Below are positions 42,470 through 50,504 of a DNA stretch of 64,000 nt, one piece after another. The stretch covers positions 164,906 through 228,905 of the forward strand of contig NZ_BDBS01000022.1 of the NCBI RefSeq assembly GCF_001613105.1, read 5' to 3'. Source of the DNA: Nocardia pseudobrasiliensis NBRC 108224. GTDB lineage: Bacteria; Actinomycetota; Actinomycetes; Mycobacteriales; Mycobacteriaceae. How positions within the stretch are numbered: position 1 is the first letter of the stretch; each line of letters begins with the position of its first letter. Position numbers and translations under genes: made by a program. The notes below the pieces were generated by a model, which saw only the letters and a list, made by a program, of their open reading frames with translations, was not told the DNA's origin and searched no databases.

Positions 42470-43288
42470 TCAGCGGCGGCTCCACGCCTGCGCGCCGTCG
42501 CTCAGGTTCCACCACGAAACGTGTTGCGGGTCCTCCGATTCCAGTCGCCACATCGCGTCGAGTCGATCGAAGAACGCCTGAATCCCGGTCTTGCCGCCGC
42601 GCGGTTCGCCGATGAACACCAGCCGATCGCCGCCACCTTTCTCGAATTCCTCGAGCGCCCGCGAGGCCATCAGATCGCCCCAACCCGGCGGCCAGCACAG
42701 CAGCAGCACCCGATCGGCCTTGGGCGTCGCGGCGTAGGCATCGAGATCGCCTACGGGATACCAGATCTCGCGCCCGGGAAACGAGGCGTTCGTACCCCGG
42801 TCCGGCGGATGGGAGTCGAACGCGGCCACCGACACGCCCGCCCCGGCGAGCAGCCGCGCCCAGTACCCGCGACCGGCCCCGAGTTCCACCACGGTCCGGC
42901 CGTCGGCGAAGCGCGCGATCCACCGCAATGTCTGCGGAGACGGCACCGCGTAGGCGTAGTGCGCCTGCAGAATCGTCTCCGCGTACCCCAGCCGCGCGCT
43001 GCCGCTGTCTCGTCCGCCGTCGATCATCCGGCGACCCTCGCGGGTGCGCACGGCCGGTTCGACAATGTCCCAGTAGGGATTTCCCGACGGCGACGCACCA
43101 CCGGTCAGATAGTGCGTCAACCGCAGATCGAACGCGGCGTCGACCTGTTCATCCCCGGTCCCGGGCAGCCGCGCGGCCGCGTCGAGATATTCCGCCACCC
43201 GCGGATACCGCGCCCGCAACCGCTGCTCGTCACCGAGCAGTTCCGCCAACTCACCGCGCCGCCGCGCCGTCAACACCAACCCCGTCAT
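42470..43288 (-). CDS. Uncharacterised class I methyltransferase-like protein
   Basis: 272 residues. TVVELGAGRGYWARLLAGAG resembles SAM motif I, with an acidic residue after the next strand (VAAFDSHPPDRG). The rest, with LLLCWPPGWGDLMA and LVFIGEPRGGKTG, is not tied to a known function. It stands alone, with a decayed transporter gene beyond its start. Confidence 0.65.
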   Translation of the reverse strand: MTGLVLTARRRGELAELLGDEQRLRARYPRVAEYLDAAARLPGTGDEQVDAAFDLRLTHYLTGGASPSGNPYWDIVEPAVRTREGRRMIDGGRDSGSARLGYAETILQAHYAYAVPSPQTLRWIARFADGRTVVELGAGRGYWARLLAGAGVSVAAFDSHPPDRGTNASFPGREIWYPVGDLDAYAATPKADRVLLLCWPPGWGDLMASRALEEFEKGGGDRLVFIGEPRGGKTGIQAFFDRLDAMWRLESEDPQHVSWWNLSDGAQAWSRR

Positions 43289-43349
43289 GAGGCCATTGTC
43301 TTATCGACCTCCACCCCACGACCCTCGAACAGCGCACAACCGACCGCCC

Positions 43350-43587
43350 GCCACACCCAGCACCTTTTCGTAGGACGCGTCCAGCCCGCCGATCAGGGTG
43401 GGGATCGCGATGGTGACAACCGTCCCGTCGAGCAGGGACATGAAGAAACCGATGGAGAGGATGCCGAGCACACCTCGCGAGGGATGTTTGCGACGGCTGG
43501 CTCCCGAATGCCATGGAGCACAGGGGAACTGATCGGCGCGGCCGTGGCCCACGATAAGTCGTCGACAGCGACGGTAGCAGAGAACAT
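43350..43587 (-). pseudogene. Decayed MFS (DHA2-type) transporter N-terminus
   Basis: The minus strand encodes GILSIGFFMSLLDGTVVTIA and IPTLIGGLDASYEKVL, the first-helix D-motif region of DHA2 drug:H+ antiporters (typical MxxLDxTIVNVAIPxI). The likely start (ATG 43587) is in a different frame from this segment, and the remaining thirteen or so helices are missing. It lies divergent from tetR 43593, the usual place for a TetR-controlled efflux gene. Frameshift plus deletion is the simplest reading. Confidence 0.65.
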
Positions 43588-43592
43588 GCGGT

Positions 43593-44267
43593 ATGGAACA
43601 ATTCGCGATCATGACCGATGGCACCAAGTCGCAGCGGCACTACGGCGGCCGCAGCGCGGAGGAGCGGGCCGGACAGCGGCGGGCGCGTCTGTTGGAGGCG
43701 GCGCTCGAGCTGTACGGCGCACAGGGCTACACCGGGACCTCGATCGAGCAACTGTGCTCGGCGGCAAGCATTTCCACGCGCAGCTTCTACGACGAGATGG
43801 GCAGTCAGGAGAATCTGCTGATCGCCCTCGCCGACGAGATCACCGGGCGGGCGGCCGCGGCCGCGCTGACCGTGGTCGAGGAGACGGCCGAACTGCCCGT
43901 CGCGGAGCGGATCGCCCGCGGGTTCCGGGCATATCTGGCGGTGACCTGCGAGACCACCTATTCGGCCCGGATCTGCTACGTCGAGGTGGTCGGGGTCAGC
44001 GATGCGGTCGAGGCGTGGCGGCACGAGTGGCGCGAGCGGATGGGCGCGCTGCTGCGCACGCAGGCCGAGCGGGCGGTCGAACGCGGCGAGGCCCGCCCGC
44101 GCGACTATCGGCTGTTCGCCCTCGCGACCATCGGCGCGGTCAACTCCCTGGCCCAGGAACTCGCCCGAGACTCCGAGCGGGCCCCGACCCTCGACGAGAT
44201 CTGCTTCGAGTTGACCGCACTGGTCAGGGGCGGGATCGAGGTTGCGCCGGGGCCAGCGGCACGGTGA
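43593..44267 (+). CDS. TetR family transcriptional regulator, orphaned from its transporter
   Basis: 224 residues. HTH: LLEAALELYGAQGYTGTSIEQLCSAASISTRSFYDEMGSQENLL (about residues 34-77). Start may be ATG 43593 or the later MTDGTK. The divergent gene is a remnant of an MFS transporter, so its natural target may be lost. The last 44 bp overlap the convergent hydrolase gene. Confidence 0.85.
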   Translation: MEQFAIMTDGTKSQRHYGGRSAEERAGQRRARLLEAALELYGAQGYTGTSIEQLCSAASISTRSFYDEMGSQENLLIALADEITGRAAAAALTVVEETAELPVAERIARGFRAYLAVTCETTYSARICYVEVVGVSDAVEAWRHEWRERMGALLRTQAERAVERGEARPRDYRLFALATIGAVNSLAQELARDSERAPTLDEICFELTALVRGGIEVAPGPAAR

Positions 44268-46284
44268 CGAAGGAGGGGTGTTCGGCCGTGCGCCGCACCT
44301 CGACCGTCCCGCCGAGCAGCGCGGGATAGTCCTTCGGACCCAGGATGTGGGTCGGCGCGTCGCCCGAGGCGATCGTGATCTGTAGCCGGTGCCCCGGTTC
44401 GAAGACGTGGAACGCGGGCCGCACCTTGACGTTGTATTCGGTCACCGCGCCCGGCACGACCGGTAGCAGCGATTCTCTGGTGTCGGGGTGGAACGGCCCG
44501 ATCAGGCTGCCGTCCGGGGTGCGCCAGCTGCGCGATGGGTCGAGGGCGCGGAAGTTTCCCGCGAGCTGCCCGTCGGTCAGCGCGGTCGCGGATCCGTCGG
44601 GCGCGATGTCCTGCACGGTCACGCTGAACGCCGCCGCCGGGCGATCCGAGCTCGCGTACAGGGTTGCCCCGATCGGACCCGCGAGGACGGTCGGCTCGGT
44701 GAACGGTTCGGTGGCGTAGGACGGATTGTGCACCAGCCCTGGAATATCCGGTTGCGGCGGGAAATCCGCGCAGGGATCGTCCACGCCGAGCAGACTGGCC
44801 AGCAACTGATAGACCCCGGAGAAGTTCTGCGAGAACGACCGGTTGCAGATGGTTCCGGTATTCAAGGGCGAGAACGCGATTCGATCGGAGCCCGCAGGCG
44901 CGGTCGTGCGGTCCGCGGTCAGGACGCCGTCGCCGAGGTACAGATCGCGACCCGGCGCGGCCGCCAGCGGATAGGTCGCGCTCTCGATCAGGTTGCCGTT
45001 CGAGTCGATCGCGTGCAGCGGCGTGGCCGTCTCATCGATGCCGTTGCGGTCGTTCTTCAACCAGCGGTCGAACCAGGCCAATTCGATGGCATGCATATCC
45101 AGATCGGCATTGCGCCCCACGCCGGGTTGGATGTGGAACCAGGGGCCGTACAGCATTTGGAATCGACCGCTGCCGGTCGCGTCGGGCGGCATGGGTCCGG
45201 TGTGCGGGCGATGGGCGTAGGCGTTCTGCAGGGCGGCGAAGGTGCGCGGGGTGCCGTCCTGCAGCAGATCGTTCTGGCCGCCGATCAGATAGGTCGGAAT
45301 ATCGTTGGCCGCAATATTTTCGATGACATTGTCGATGGACCGGTCCCCCCAGTACGGACCGTTGTAGGCCCGGTCGCCGTCGAACAGGGCATTGAGAATC
45401 GAGGGCCAGGTGCCGTCGGGCCGCAGGTGGGTGAGCAGGTGGTCGCCGAAGGTTTTCAGCAGCCGATCCGGGCGGGCGTACAGGCCGAGGATCGGATCCA
45501 GTTGCGGCAGTATGGTCATCGGCACCCAGAGCACCGACCACACGAACGACACATTGACGAATCCGTCGTGGTTGATCAGATCGAGATAGGCGTTGTTACC
45601 GGGCATGAGCGGGAACAGCGCCTTGACCGGCGAGCCCGGCTCCAGCACCCCGGCGGTCATCAGCTCGCTCATTCCCAGATACGACAGCCCCCACAGCCCG
45701 ATCTCACCGGTCGAGTTGGGAAGCCCTGCCGCCCAACTGATCACGCGCTTGGAGTCCTCGCGTTCCTGCGGTTGCAGCACACTCCAGTGCCCCTCCGACG
45801 AACCGGTGCCGCGCAGATCGACCACAGCGGTGATGTAGCCGCGGCGCACGAAGTAATCGCCGTAACCCGCCGCGTCGGCGATCTGCTCGGCCACCTGGAT
45901 CACGCTCGGCAGTGCCTGGCGCAGCGCGGGGCCGATGCCGTCGTAGGACAGCAGGCGCATCAGCCCGGCGGAATCCTTGCCATAGGCGGTCTGGGTCAAC
46001 ATGATCGGGAACGGGCCGGGCGCGGGCGTTCCGTCGGCCGCGGTCGGATAGCGCACATTCGCGCGCAGCACCGTGCCGTCGGACATCGGGATTTCGACAC
46101 TCTCGGTTTCCCCGACCCCGTAGATCTCCGGTCCCGGCCGCCAGCCGGGCGGCAGTCCGGTGCGCGCGTCGACCGACGAGATCGGCACCCCGCCATCCTC
46201 GTCGGCGACGGCGGACGGCGGACTCGCGAACAGCGTCAGCGCGACGAACGCCGCCATCGAAACAGAGAGTTGCCGAGCACGCAT
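44224..46284 (-). CDS. Secreted CocE/NonD (X-Pro dipeptidyl-peptidase S15-type) hydrolase
   Basis: 686 residues with a signal peptide (RARQLSVSMAAFVALTLFAS, about 27 residues). The alpha/beta-hydrolase domain has the nucleophile elbow GLWGLSYLG, an Asp in GGQNDLLQDG, and a His in LYGPWFHIQPG; a C-terminal jelly-roll (HVFEPGHRLQITIASGDAP) completes the S15/CocE layout. Probably an exported esterase or peptidase. It overlaps tetR by 44 bp at the 3' end. An upstream TATCAGATTGTCAA stretch may lie in the promoter. Confidence 0.88.
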   Translation of the reverse strand: MRARQLSVSMAAFVALTLFASPPSAVADEDGGVPISSVDARTGLPPGWRPGPEIYGVGETESVEIPMSDGTVLRANVRYPTAADGTPAPGPFPIMLTQTAYGKDSAGLMRLLSYDGIGPALRQALPSVIQVAEQIADAAGYGDYFVRRGYITAVVDLRGTGSSEGHWSVLQPQEREDSKRVISWAAGLPNSTGEIGLWGLSYLGMSELMTAGVLEPGSPVKALFPLMPGNNAYLDLINHDGFVNVSFVWSVLWVPMTILPQLDPILGLYARPDRLLKTFGDHLLTHLRPDGTWPSILNALFDGDRAYNGPYWGDRSIDNVIENIAANDIPTYLIGGQNDLLQDGTPRTFAALQNAYAHRPHTGPMPPDATGSGRFQMLYGPWFHIQPGVGRNADLDMHAIELAWFDRWLKNDRNGIDETATPLHAIDSNGNLIESATYPLAAAPGRDLYLGDGVLTADRTTAPAGSDRIAFSPLNTGTICNRSFSQNFSGVYQLLASLLGVDDPCADFPPQPDIPGLVHNPSYATEPFTEPTVLAGPIGATLYASSDRPAAAFSVTVQDIAPDGSATALTDGQLAGNFRALDPSRSWRTPDGSLIGPFHPDTRESLLPVVPGAVTEYNVKVRPAFHVFEPGHRLQITIASGDAPTHILGPKDYPALLGGTVEVRRTAEHPSFVTVPLAPAQPRSRP

Positions 46285-46362
46285 TCTGGACCGCCTTGTC
46301 CGAGTTCCGCGGAAGGAGCTTGGCGAATACGGTAAGTGATCTTATCAGATTGTCAAGCGCGC

Positions 46363-46737
46363 TCAATTCACCCAGGGCGGGCTGATCCGGGTGCCGTCGG
46401 CCAGTTCTGCGGCGAAGCCGACCGGGGCGGTCACCAGCAGGGCCGCCGGGCCCGAACCGGGATTGTCCAATCTGATCGTGACGCCCGCGGGTGCCAGCGC
46501 GGCATCGCCGGGGGCGAGGGTCGCGGATTCGCCGTCAATGGTCAAAATCGCTGTGCCGTCGAGCATTACGAAGGTCTCCTCGCGGAGCAGGCGGTGCTCC
46601 TGACCGGTGGTTTCGGCATCGATCTCCACCCGCCACTGGCAGATGTCGGCACTGCCGACCTCGGGGCGGACATAGGAGATGAAACGCGCGTTGTGCATCT
46701 GGTGGACCTGGGCCTGGTCGGCGCGGATCACGGGCAT
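46363..46737 (-). CDS. Cupin-domain protein
   Basis: 124 residues from ATG 46737, with GAGGAG seven to eight bases before it. Cupin motifs 1 and 2 are visible (EHRLLREETFVMLDGTAILTIDG; APAGVTIRLDNPG), but the usual metal histidine pair is only partly present, so metal binding is doubtful. It diverges from a MarR gene across a region with duplicated operators and should be their regulated target. The function is unknown; binding or detoxifying the MarR ligand is one possibility. Confidence 0.82.
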   Translation of the reverse strand: MPVIRADQAQVHQMHNARFISYVRPEVGSADICQWRVEIDAETTGQEHRLLREETFVMLDGTAILTIDGESATLAPGDAALAPAGVTIRLDNPGSGPAALLVTAPVGFAAELADGTRISPPWVN

Positions 46738-46756
46738 CGGGTAACTCCTCATTGGA

Positions 46757-46802
46757 CAAGCTGCTTGACTATATAGTCAAGCAGCTTGACTTCTTTGTCA
46801 AG
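46757..46802. promoter_or_regulatory. Tandem MarR operators: CTTGAC-N6-GTCAAG twice, plus a 32-bp palindrome
   Basis: Site 1 is CTTGAC-TATATA-GTCAAG (46764-46781); site 2 is CTTGAC-TTCTTT-GTCAAG (46785-46802). Centres are 21 bp apart, two helical turns, so two dimers would bind the same face. Site 1 lies inside a perfect 32-bp palindrome (46757-46788) whose outer arms read CAAGCTG. TTGACT within each site could also be a -35. Strong fit to autoregulation by the MarR at 46818. Confidence 0.8.
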
Positions 46803-46817
46803 TGCCAAGATGCATAC

Positions 46818-47270
46818 ATGCCTGCCCGCACTCCCGCCCAGGATCTGCCGCTGCTACTGCTGGCCGCCGCCGCGGAGGTGACCGATGCCGTACACGCCGG
46901 GGTGGTGGCGGCCGGATTCGCCGATGTGCGGCCCAGCCACGGTTTCGCATTCGTGCGTATGGCCCCCGACGGCGCGACGGTCGGCGAGATCGCCGAACAT
47001 CTCGGAGTCACCAAGCAGGCGGCCAGCCAACTGGTGGAGGAATTGGTGAACAAGGGCTACGCCCAACGCAATCCGCATCCGCACGATGCCCGCGCCCGGC
47101 TGATCACCCTCACCGAACGCGGCTGGGCGGCGACCCGGGCCGCCGATGCGGCTGTTGCCGGGTTCACCGCCCAATGGGCCGAAAGGCTCGGTATCACAAC
47201 CCTTTCCGAGGTGCGCGACGCACTGGCCCAGGTCGTGCGGCCGGGCCGGGTGCGGCCGTCGGCCTGGTAG
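46818..47270 (+). CDS. MarR family transcriptional regulator
   Basis: 150 residues from ATG 46818 (the frame is open to 46752, but that lies inside the operators). Winged HTH: TVGEIAEHLGVTKQAASQLVEELVNKGYAQRNPHPHDARARLI, residues about 56-98. Tandem operators between it and the cupin gene predict control of both. It converges directly on the VC0807-like gene with no gap. Confidence 0.87.
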   Translation: MPARTPAQDLPLLLLAAAAEVTDAVHAGVVAAGFADVRPSHGFAFVRMAPDGATVGEIAEHLGVTKQAASQLVEELVNKGYAQRNPHPHDARARLITLTERGWAATRAADAAVAGFTAQWAERLGITTLSEVRDALAQVVRPGRVRPSAW

Positions 47271-47963
47271 TCACAGCGCCCGCAGCCGCGCGCCGAGGTC
47301 GATGCGGCGACGAGCGTGCATGGTGTAGGCGAAAAGCATTGCGATCACGGCCCACTGGACCGGATTCATGAGTCCGACGGCCACCGGCACCGGCAGCGTC
47401 ACGATGATCATCAACCGCACCACGGCATCGAGGCCGAGTCCGGCCGCCCACACCGCAGTCGAGACGGTGAACGACCGCCGCACCTCGGAATCTGTGTTCC
47501 ACAACAGATTCCACCGCCGCGTATCCTCGGCCTCGGCGGCCTGGAATCGCCGCGAGATCCCGAACATGACCGGACGGCCGACGATCAGGCTGCCCAGCAT
47601 CACCAGACAGATCAGACCCGAGAAGGCCGGATCCTTGGCCAGCATCAGTCGCGGATCGTCGCTCAGCGTCGCCAGCACCAGACCGAGCCCGTTGAGCGCC
47701 ACCATCAGCACCGCGAGGCCGTCCACCCGCCGCCGCGCCACCGCCGAGCCGATCGCCCAGAGCCCCGCGACCACCGTGGACCCCAGCAGCGCCCCGCGGT
47801 CGTTCCACCCCCACGCCGAGAGCAGGTAGTAGGCGGCGGGCGACAGTCCGATATCCAGGGCGAGCGAGGACAGGTTGCGCACCTTGGGCGAGATCCGGCC
47901 CGCGCCGGAGCGACCGGCGGCGGGATGATCGAGTTCGGTTGGCGACAGGGAGATCTCGGACAT
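47271..47963 (-). CDS. VC0807-like integral membrane protein (second copy)
   Basis: 230 residues from ATG 47963. Five to six hydrophobic segments; similar layout and loop (RRWNLLWNTDSEVRRSFTVS) to the protein at 40893-41558, from which it has diverged widely. Its start faces the histidine kinase gene across 192 bp, so a shared regulatory region is possible, for example control by the adjacent two-component system. Function unknown. Confidence 0.75.
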   Translation of the reverse strand: MSEISLSPTELDHPAAGRSGAGRISPKVRNLSSLALDIGLSPAAYYLLSAWGWNDRGALLGSTVVAGLWAIGSAVARRRVDGLAVLMVALNGLGLVLATLSDDPRLMLAKDPAFSGLICLVMLGSLIVGRPVMFGISRRFQAAEAEDTRRWNLLWNTDSEVRRSFTVSTAVWAAGLGLDAVVRLMIIVTLPVPVAVGLMNPVQWAVIAMLFAYTMHARRRIDLGARLRAL

Positions 47964-48155
47964 CGGAGGTCCTTCCGGAGGAGCGGGAATCGGTTCGTTT
48001 CGAACGCTATCGACCGCCCCGCCTCCCCCGCGTCGGCGCGGGAGTGGAACTCGGTGACGCGATCTCCACCCCGGATCTCCACCCCCGGATGGTCTGCGCA
48101 ACGAACCACCTGGGACGAGAATGCCCGCAGGATGCGTACACCCCGAGGGAGGATC

Positions 48156-49316
48156 ATGCGGCAGCGGCTGCTCGGCGTCGGCCGGCGACTGATCGGCGAC
48201 GACCCGGAGACCAGTCCGCTCATGCGGATGATCAGCACCTCGCTGCTGGCGGTGAATCTGGTGTACAACCACTCCCGGCCCGTTCCGGTGTGGATGTGGG
48301 TGGTGTCGGTCGTCGCCTACCTCGGATTCGTCGCCTACGCGGTTCTCGCGGTCCGACGCCCGCGCCTGGCGATGGCCGGATTGATCGCCGCCACGCTGAT
48401 CAGCGCGGCCATCGTGCCCCCGGCCACCGATACGGCCCCGCTGTTTCTGGCCTGCGCCTCGCTCAGCATCCTGAGCCAGCAACTCGTGCCCAGCGCACTG
48501 GTGATCCTCGCGGTCACCGTGGCCGACGGCGTGACAATGACGGTCAGCACCTACCTCACCCGGAGCTCGACCGACGATCTGGCGATCAACCTGGCGATTC
48601 TGTGCGTCCTGATGCTGCTGGGCCTGTACCGCCGCCAATACCGGATGCGCGTGGACGAAACCGCGCTGCTGCTCGAACAGACCCGCCGCGCCCAGCACGA
48701 ACAGGCCCGCGCCGCGGCGCTGGACGAACGCGCCCGCATCGCCCGCGAGTTACACGACGTGCTCGCCCACTCCCTCGGCGCGCTGGCCGTGCAGCTCGAT
48801 GTGGCCGAGGGATTGCTCAGCGAGAAGGGCGATCTGTCGGGTGCGCTGTCGCGGGTCCGGCGCTCGCGACGGCTGGCCGCCAACGGCATGACCGAGGCCC
48901 GTGCGGCGGTGGCCGCGCTGCGCAACGATATTCCGCCGCTGGACGAGGCGCTGCGCGGTCTGGTCGACGGTTATCGCCGCGACCATCACATGACCGTCGA
49001 CTGTCAGGTCACCGGCGTCCCGCGCGCGATGGATTCCGCGGCCGCGGTCTCCCTGCTGGGCGCGGCGCGCGAGGCGCTGACCAATGCGAGCAAACACGCA
49101 CCGGGCGCACCGGTCTCGATCGTGCTCACCTTCGACACCGACCGGGTCCGGCTGCTGGTGAGCAATCCCGCGGCACGGAACGGAAATTCGCACCCCGAGG
49201 GCGGGTACGGTTTGACGGGGATGCGCGAACGCATCGCACTGGCCGGCGGCAGCCTGTCCGCCGGGCCGGGACAGGACGGTCGTGGATGGCTGGTGACGGT
49301 GGAGGTTCCCGAGTGA
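48156..49316 (+). CDS. Sensor histidine kinase, NarL-type (HisKA_3)
   Basis: 386 residues from ATG 48156 after GAGGGAGG. Four to five membrane segments (e.g. VWMWVVSVVAYLGFVAYAVLAV) form the sensor; the phospho-His is in RARIARELHDVLAHSLG; the ATPase has EALTNASKHA (N box) and GYGLTGMRERI (G box). The stop overlaps the response-regulator GTG by GTGA. A small extracytoplasmic portion suggests sensing within the membrane, as in many actinobacterial envelope-stress kinases. Confidence 0.92.
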   Translation: MRQRLLGVGRRLIGDDPETSPLMRMISTSLLAVNLVYNHSRPVPVWMWVVSVVAYLGFVAYAVLAVRRPRLAMAGLIAATLISAAIVPPATDTAPLFLACASLSILSQQLVPSALVILAVTVADGVTMTVSTYLTRSSTDDLAINLAILCVLMLLGLYRRQYRMRVDETALLLEQTRRAQHEQARAAALDERARIARELHDVLAHSLGALAVQLDVAEGLLSEKGDLSGALSRVRRSRRLAANGMTEARAAVAALRNDIPPLDEALRGLVDGYRRDHHMTVDCQVTGVPRAMDSAAAVSLLGAAREALTNASKHAPGAPVSIVLTFDTDRVRLLVSNPAARNGNSHPEGGYGLTGMRERIALAGGSLSAGPGQDGRGWLVTVEVPE

Positions 49317-49981
49317 GCGAACAGACCACCGGCGCGCCCACCCGGGTGCTCGTGGTCGACGATCAGCAGGTCATGCGCGAGGGCCTGGTCGCGCTGCTCG
49401 ATCTGATCGACGGGGTGAGCGTGGTCGGCGCGGTCGGCGACGGCGAACAGGCCGTGCGCGCGGTGACCGAGCTGACGCCCGACGTCGTACTGATGGATCT
49501 GCGCATGCCGATCCTCGACGGTGTCGAGGCCACCCGCATAATCTCCGAAAACCATTCCGACACAGCGGTTCTGGTTCTCACCACCTATTCCGACGACGAG
49601 TCGATCGTGCGCGCCCTGCAGGCCGGTGCGCGCGGCTATCTGACCAAGGACGCCGGGCGGGTGGAGATCGGCAACGCGATCCGGGCCGCCGCCGCGGGCC
49701 AGTCCACCTTCGACGCCACGGTTTCCCAGCGCCTGGTGGCCGCGCTGAGTCGCCCCGAACGCCCACGCCCCGACGCCAAACCCGACGGCCTCACCACCCG
49801 CGAGGCGGAGGTGATCGGCCTGATCGGCCGCGGCCTGAGCAACCCCGAAATCGCCGCCGCCCTGTTCATCTCGGAAACCACCGTCAAAACCCATATCAAC
49901 AACGCCTTCGCCAAAATCGGCGCCCGCAACCGCACCGACGCCGTCCGCTACGCCTACCGCCACGGTCTGGCCGAACCATGA
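49313..49981 (+). CDS. Response regulator, NarL/LuxR type
   Basis: 222 residues from GTG 49313. Receiver domain: VLVVDDQQVMREGLVALL with the acidic pocket, phospho-Asp in VVLMDLRMPILDG, conserved Lys in GYLTKDAG. The C-terminal LuxR HTH is LTTREAEVIGLIGRGLSNPEIAAALFISETTVKTHINNAFAKIG. It is coupled to the kinase and to a small gene downstream (ATGA). Targets may include the divergent membrane protein. Confidence 0.93.
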   Translation: MSEQTTGAPTRVLVVDDQQVMREGLVALLDLIDGVSVVGAVGDGEQAVRAVTELTPDVVLMDLRMPILDGVEATRIISENHSDTAVLVLTTYSDDESIVRALQAGARGYLTKDAGRVEIGNAIRAAAAGQSTFDATVSQRLVAALSRPERPRPDAKPDGLTTREAEVIGLIGRGLSNPEIAAALFISETTVKTHINNAFAKIGARNRTDAVRYAYRHGLAEP

Positions 49982-50301
49982 CCGACTACGCCCACACCGA
50001 CCACGCCTCGAAGGGCCGCGCCGAAAAGGCCCGCCGCCTGGCCGCCTACCTCTGGCACCGCGCAGTCACCGGCCCCGAACTGCTCACCCTCACCCCCGCC
50101 GCACTGCGCAAACTGGCCCGCGCCGCCGACACCAACCCACCGAGTACCGAGGAGACCTGGAAACAGGTCGCGGCCCTGCTCGACGAGAAGGACGCCTGGG
50201 CCACCCGGCACCCGAATCACCCCGGCGCCCGACGAGAACACCCCGACGAGAAGATCCTCTGGATCAAACCCCCGGTCAAACCCTGGGAAGAAGGCGACTA
50301 G
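49978..50301 (+). CDS. Hypothetical small protein downstream of the response regulator
   Basis: 107 residues, hydrophilic and rich in charged residues; a central LLTLTPAALRKLARAADTNPPSTEETW could be helical. No known domain was recognised. ATG 49978 overlaps the response-regulator stop (ATGA), so it is expressed with the two-component system. Shared context is the only clue to its role. Confidence 0.7.
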   Translation: MTDYAHTDHASKGRAEKARRLAAYLWHRAVTGPELLTLTPAALRKLARAADTNPPSTEETWKQVAALLDEKDAWATRHPNHPGARREHPDEKILWIKPPVKPWEEGD

Positions 50302-50504
50302 GTCGTACGCCCGAGCGGCGCCCCGATCTCTCCCCTCCAACCGTGGAGATCGGCGCGCTGCCCGAAACATGTGCCGCCGCATCGGCGTCTCGATACTCCG
50401 TCAAGATCGGCTTCCGGAACAGGTCAGGGCGGCGGCCATATATGTCCGGTTGCCGCGCTAGAGTCCGGATTTCGAGACGACATCCGGGCGGGGAAGGAAA
50501 TCGG

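Noticed and set aside
41234..44329. Giant plus-strand frame of about 1031 codons
   Set aside because: It is antisense or out-of-frame to several genes with clear domains; composition is Arg/Gly-rich and lacks motifs.
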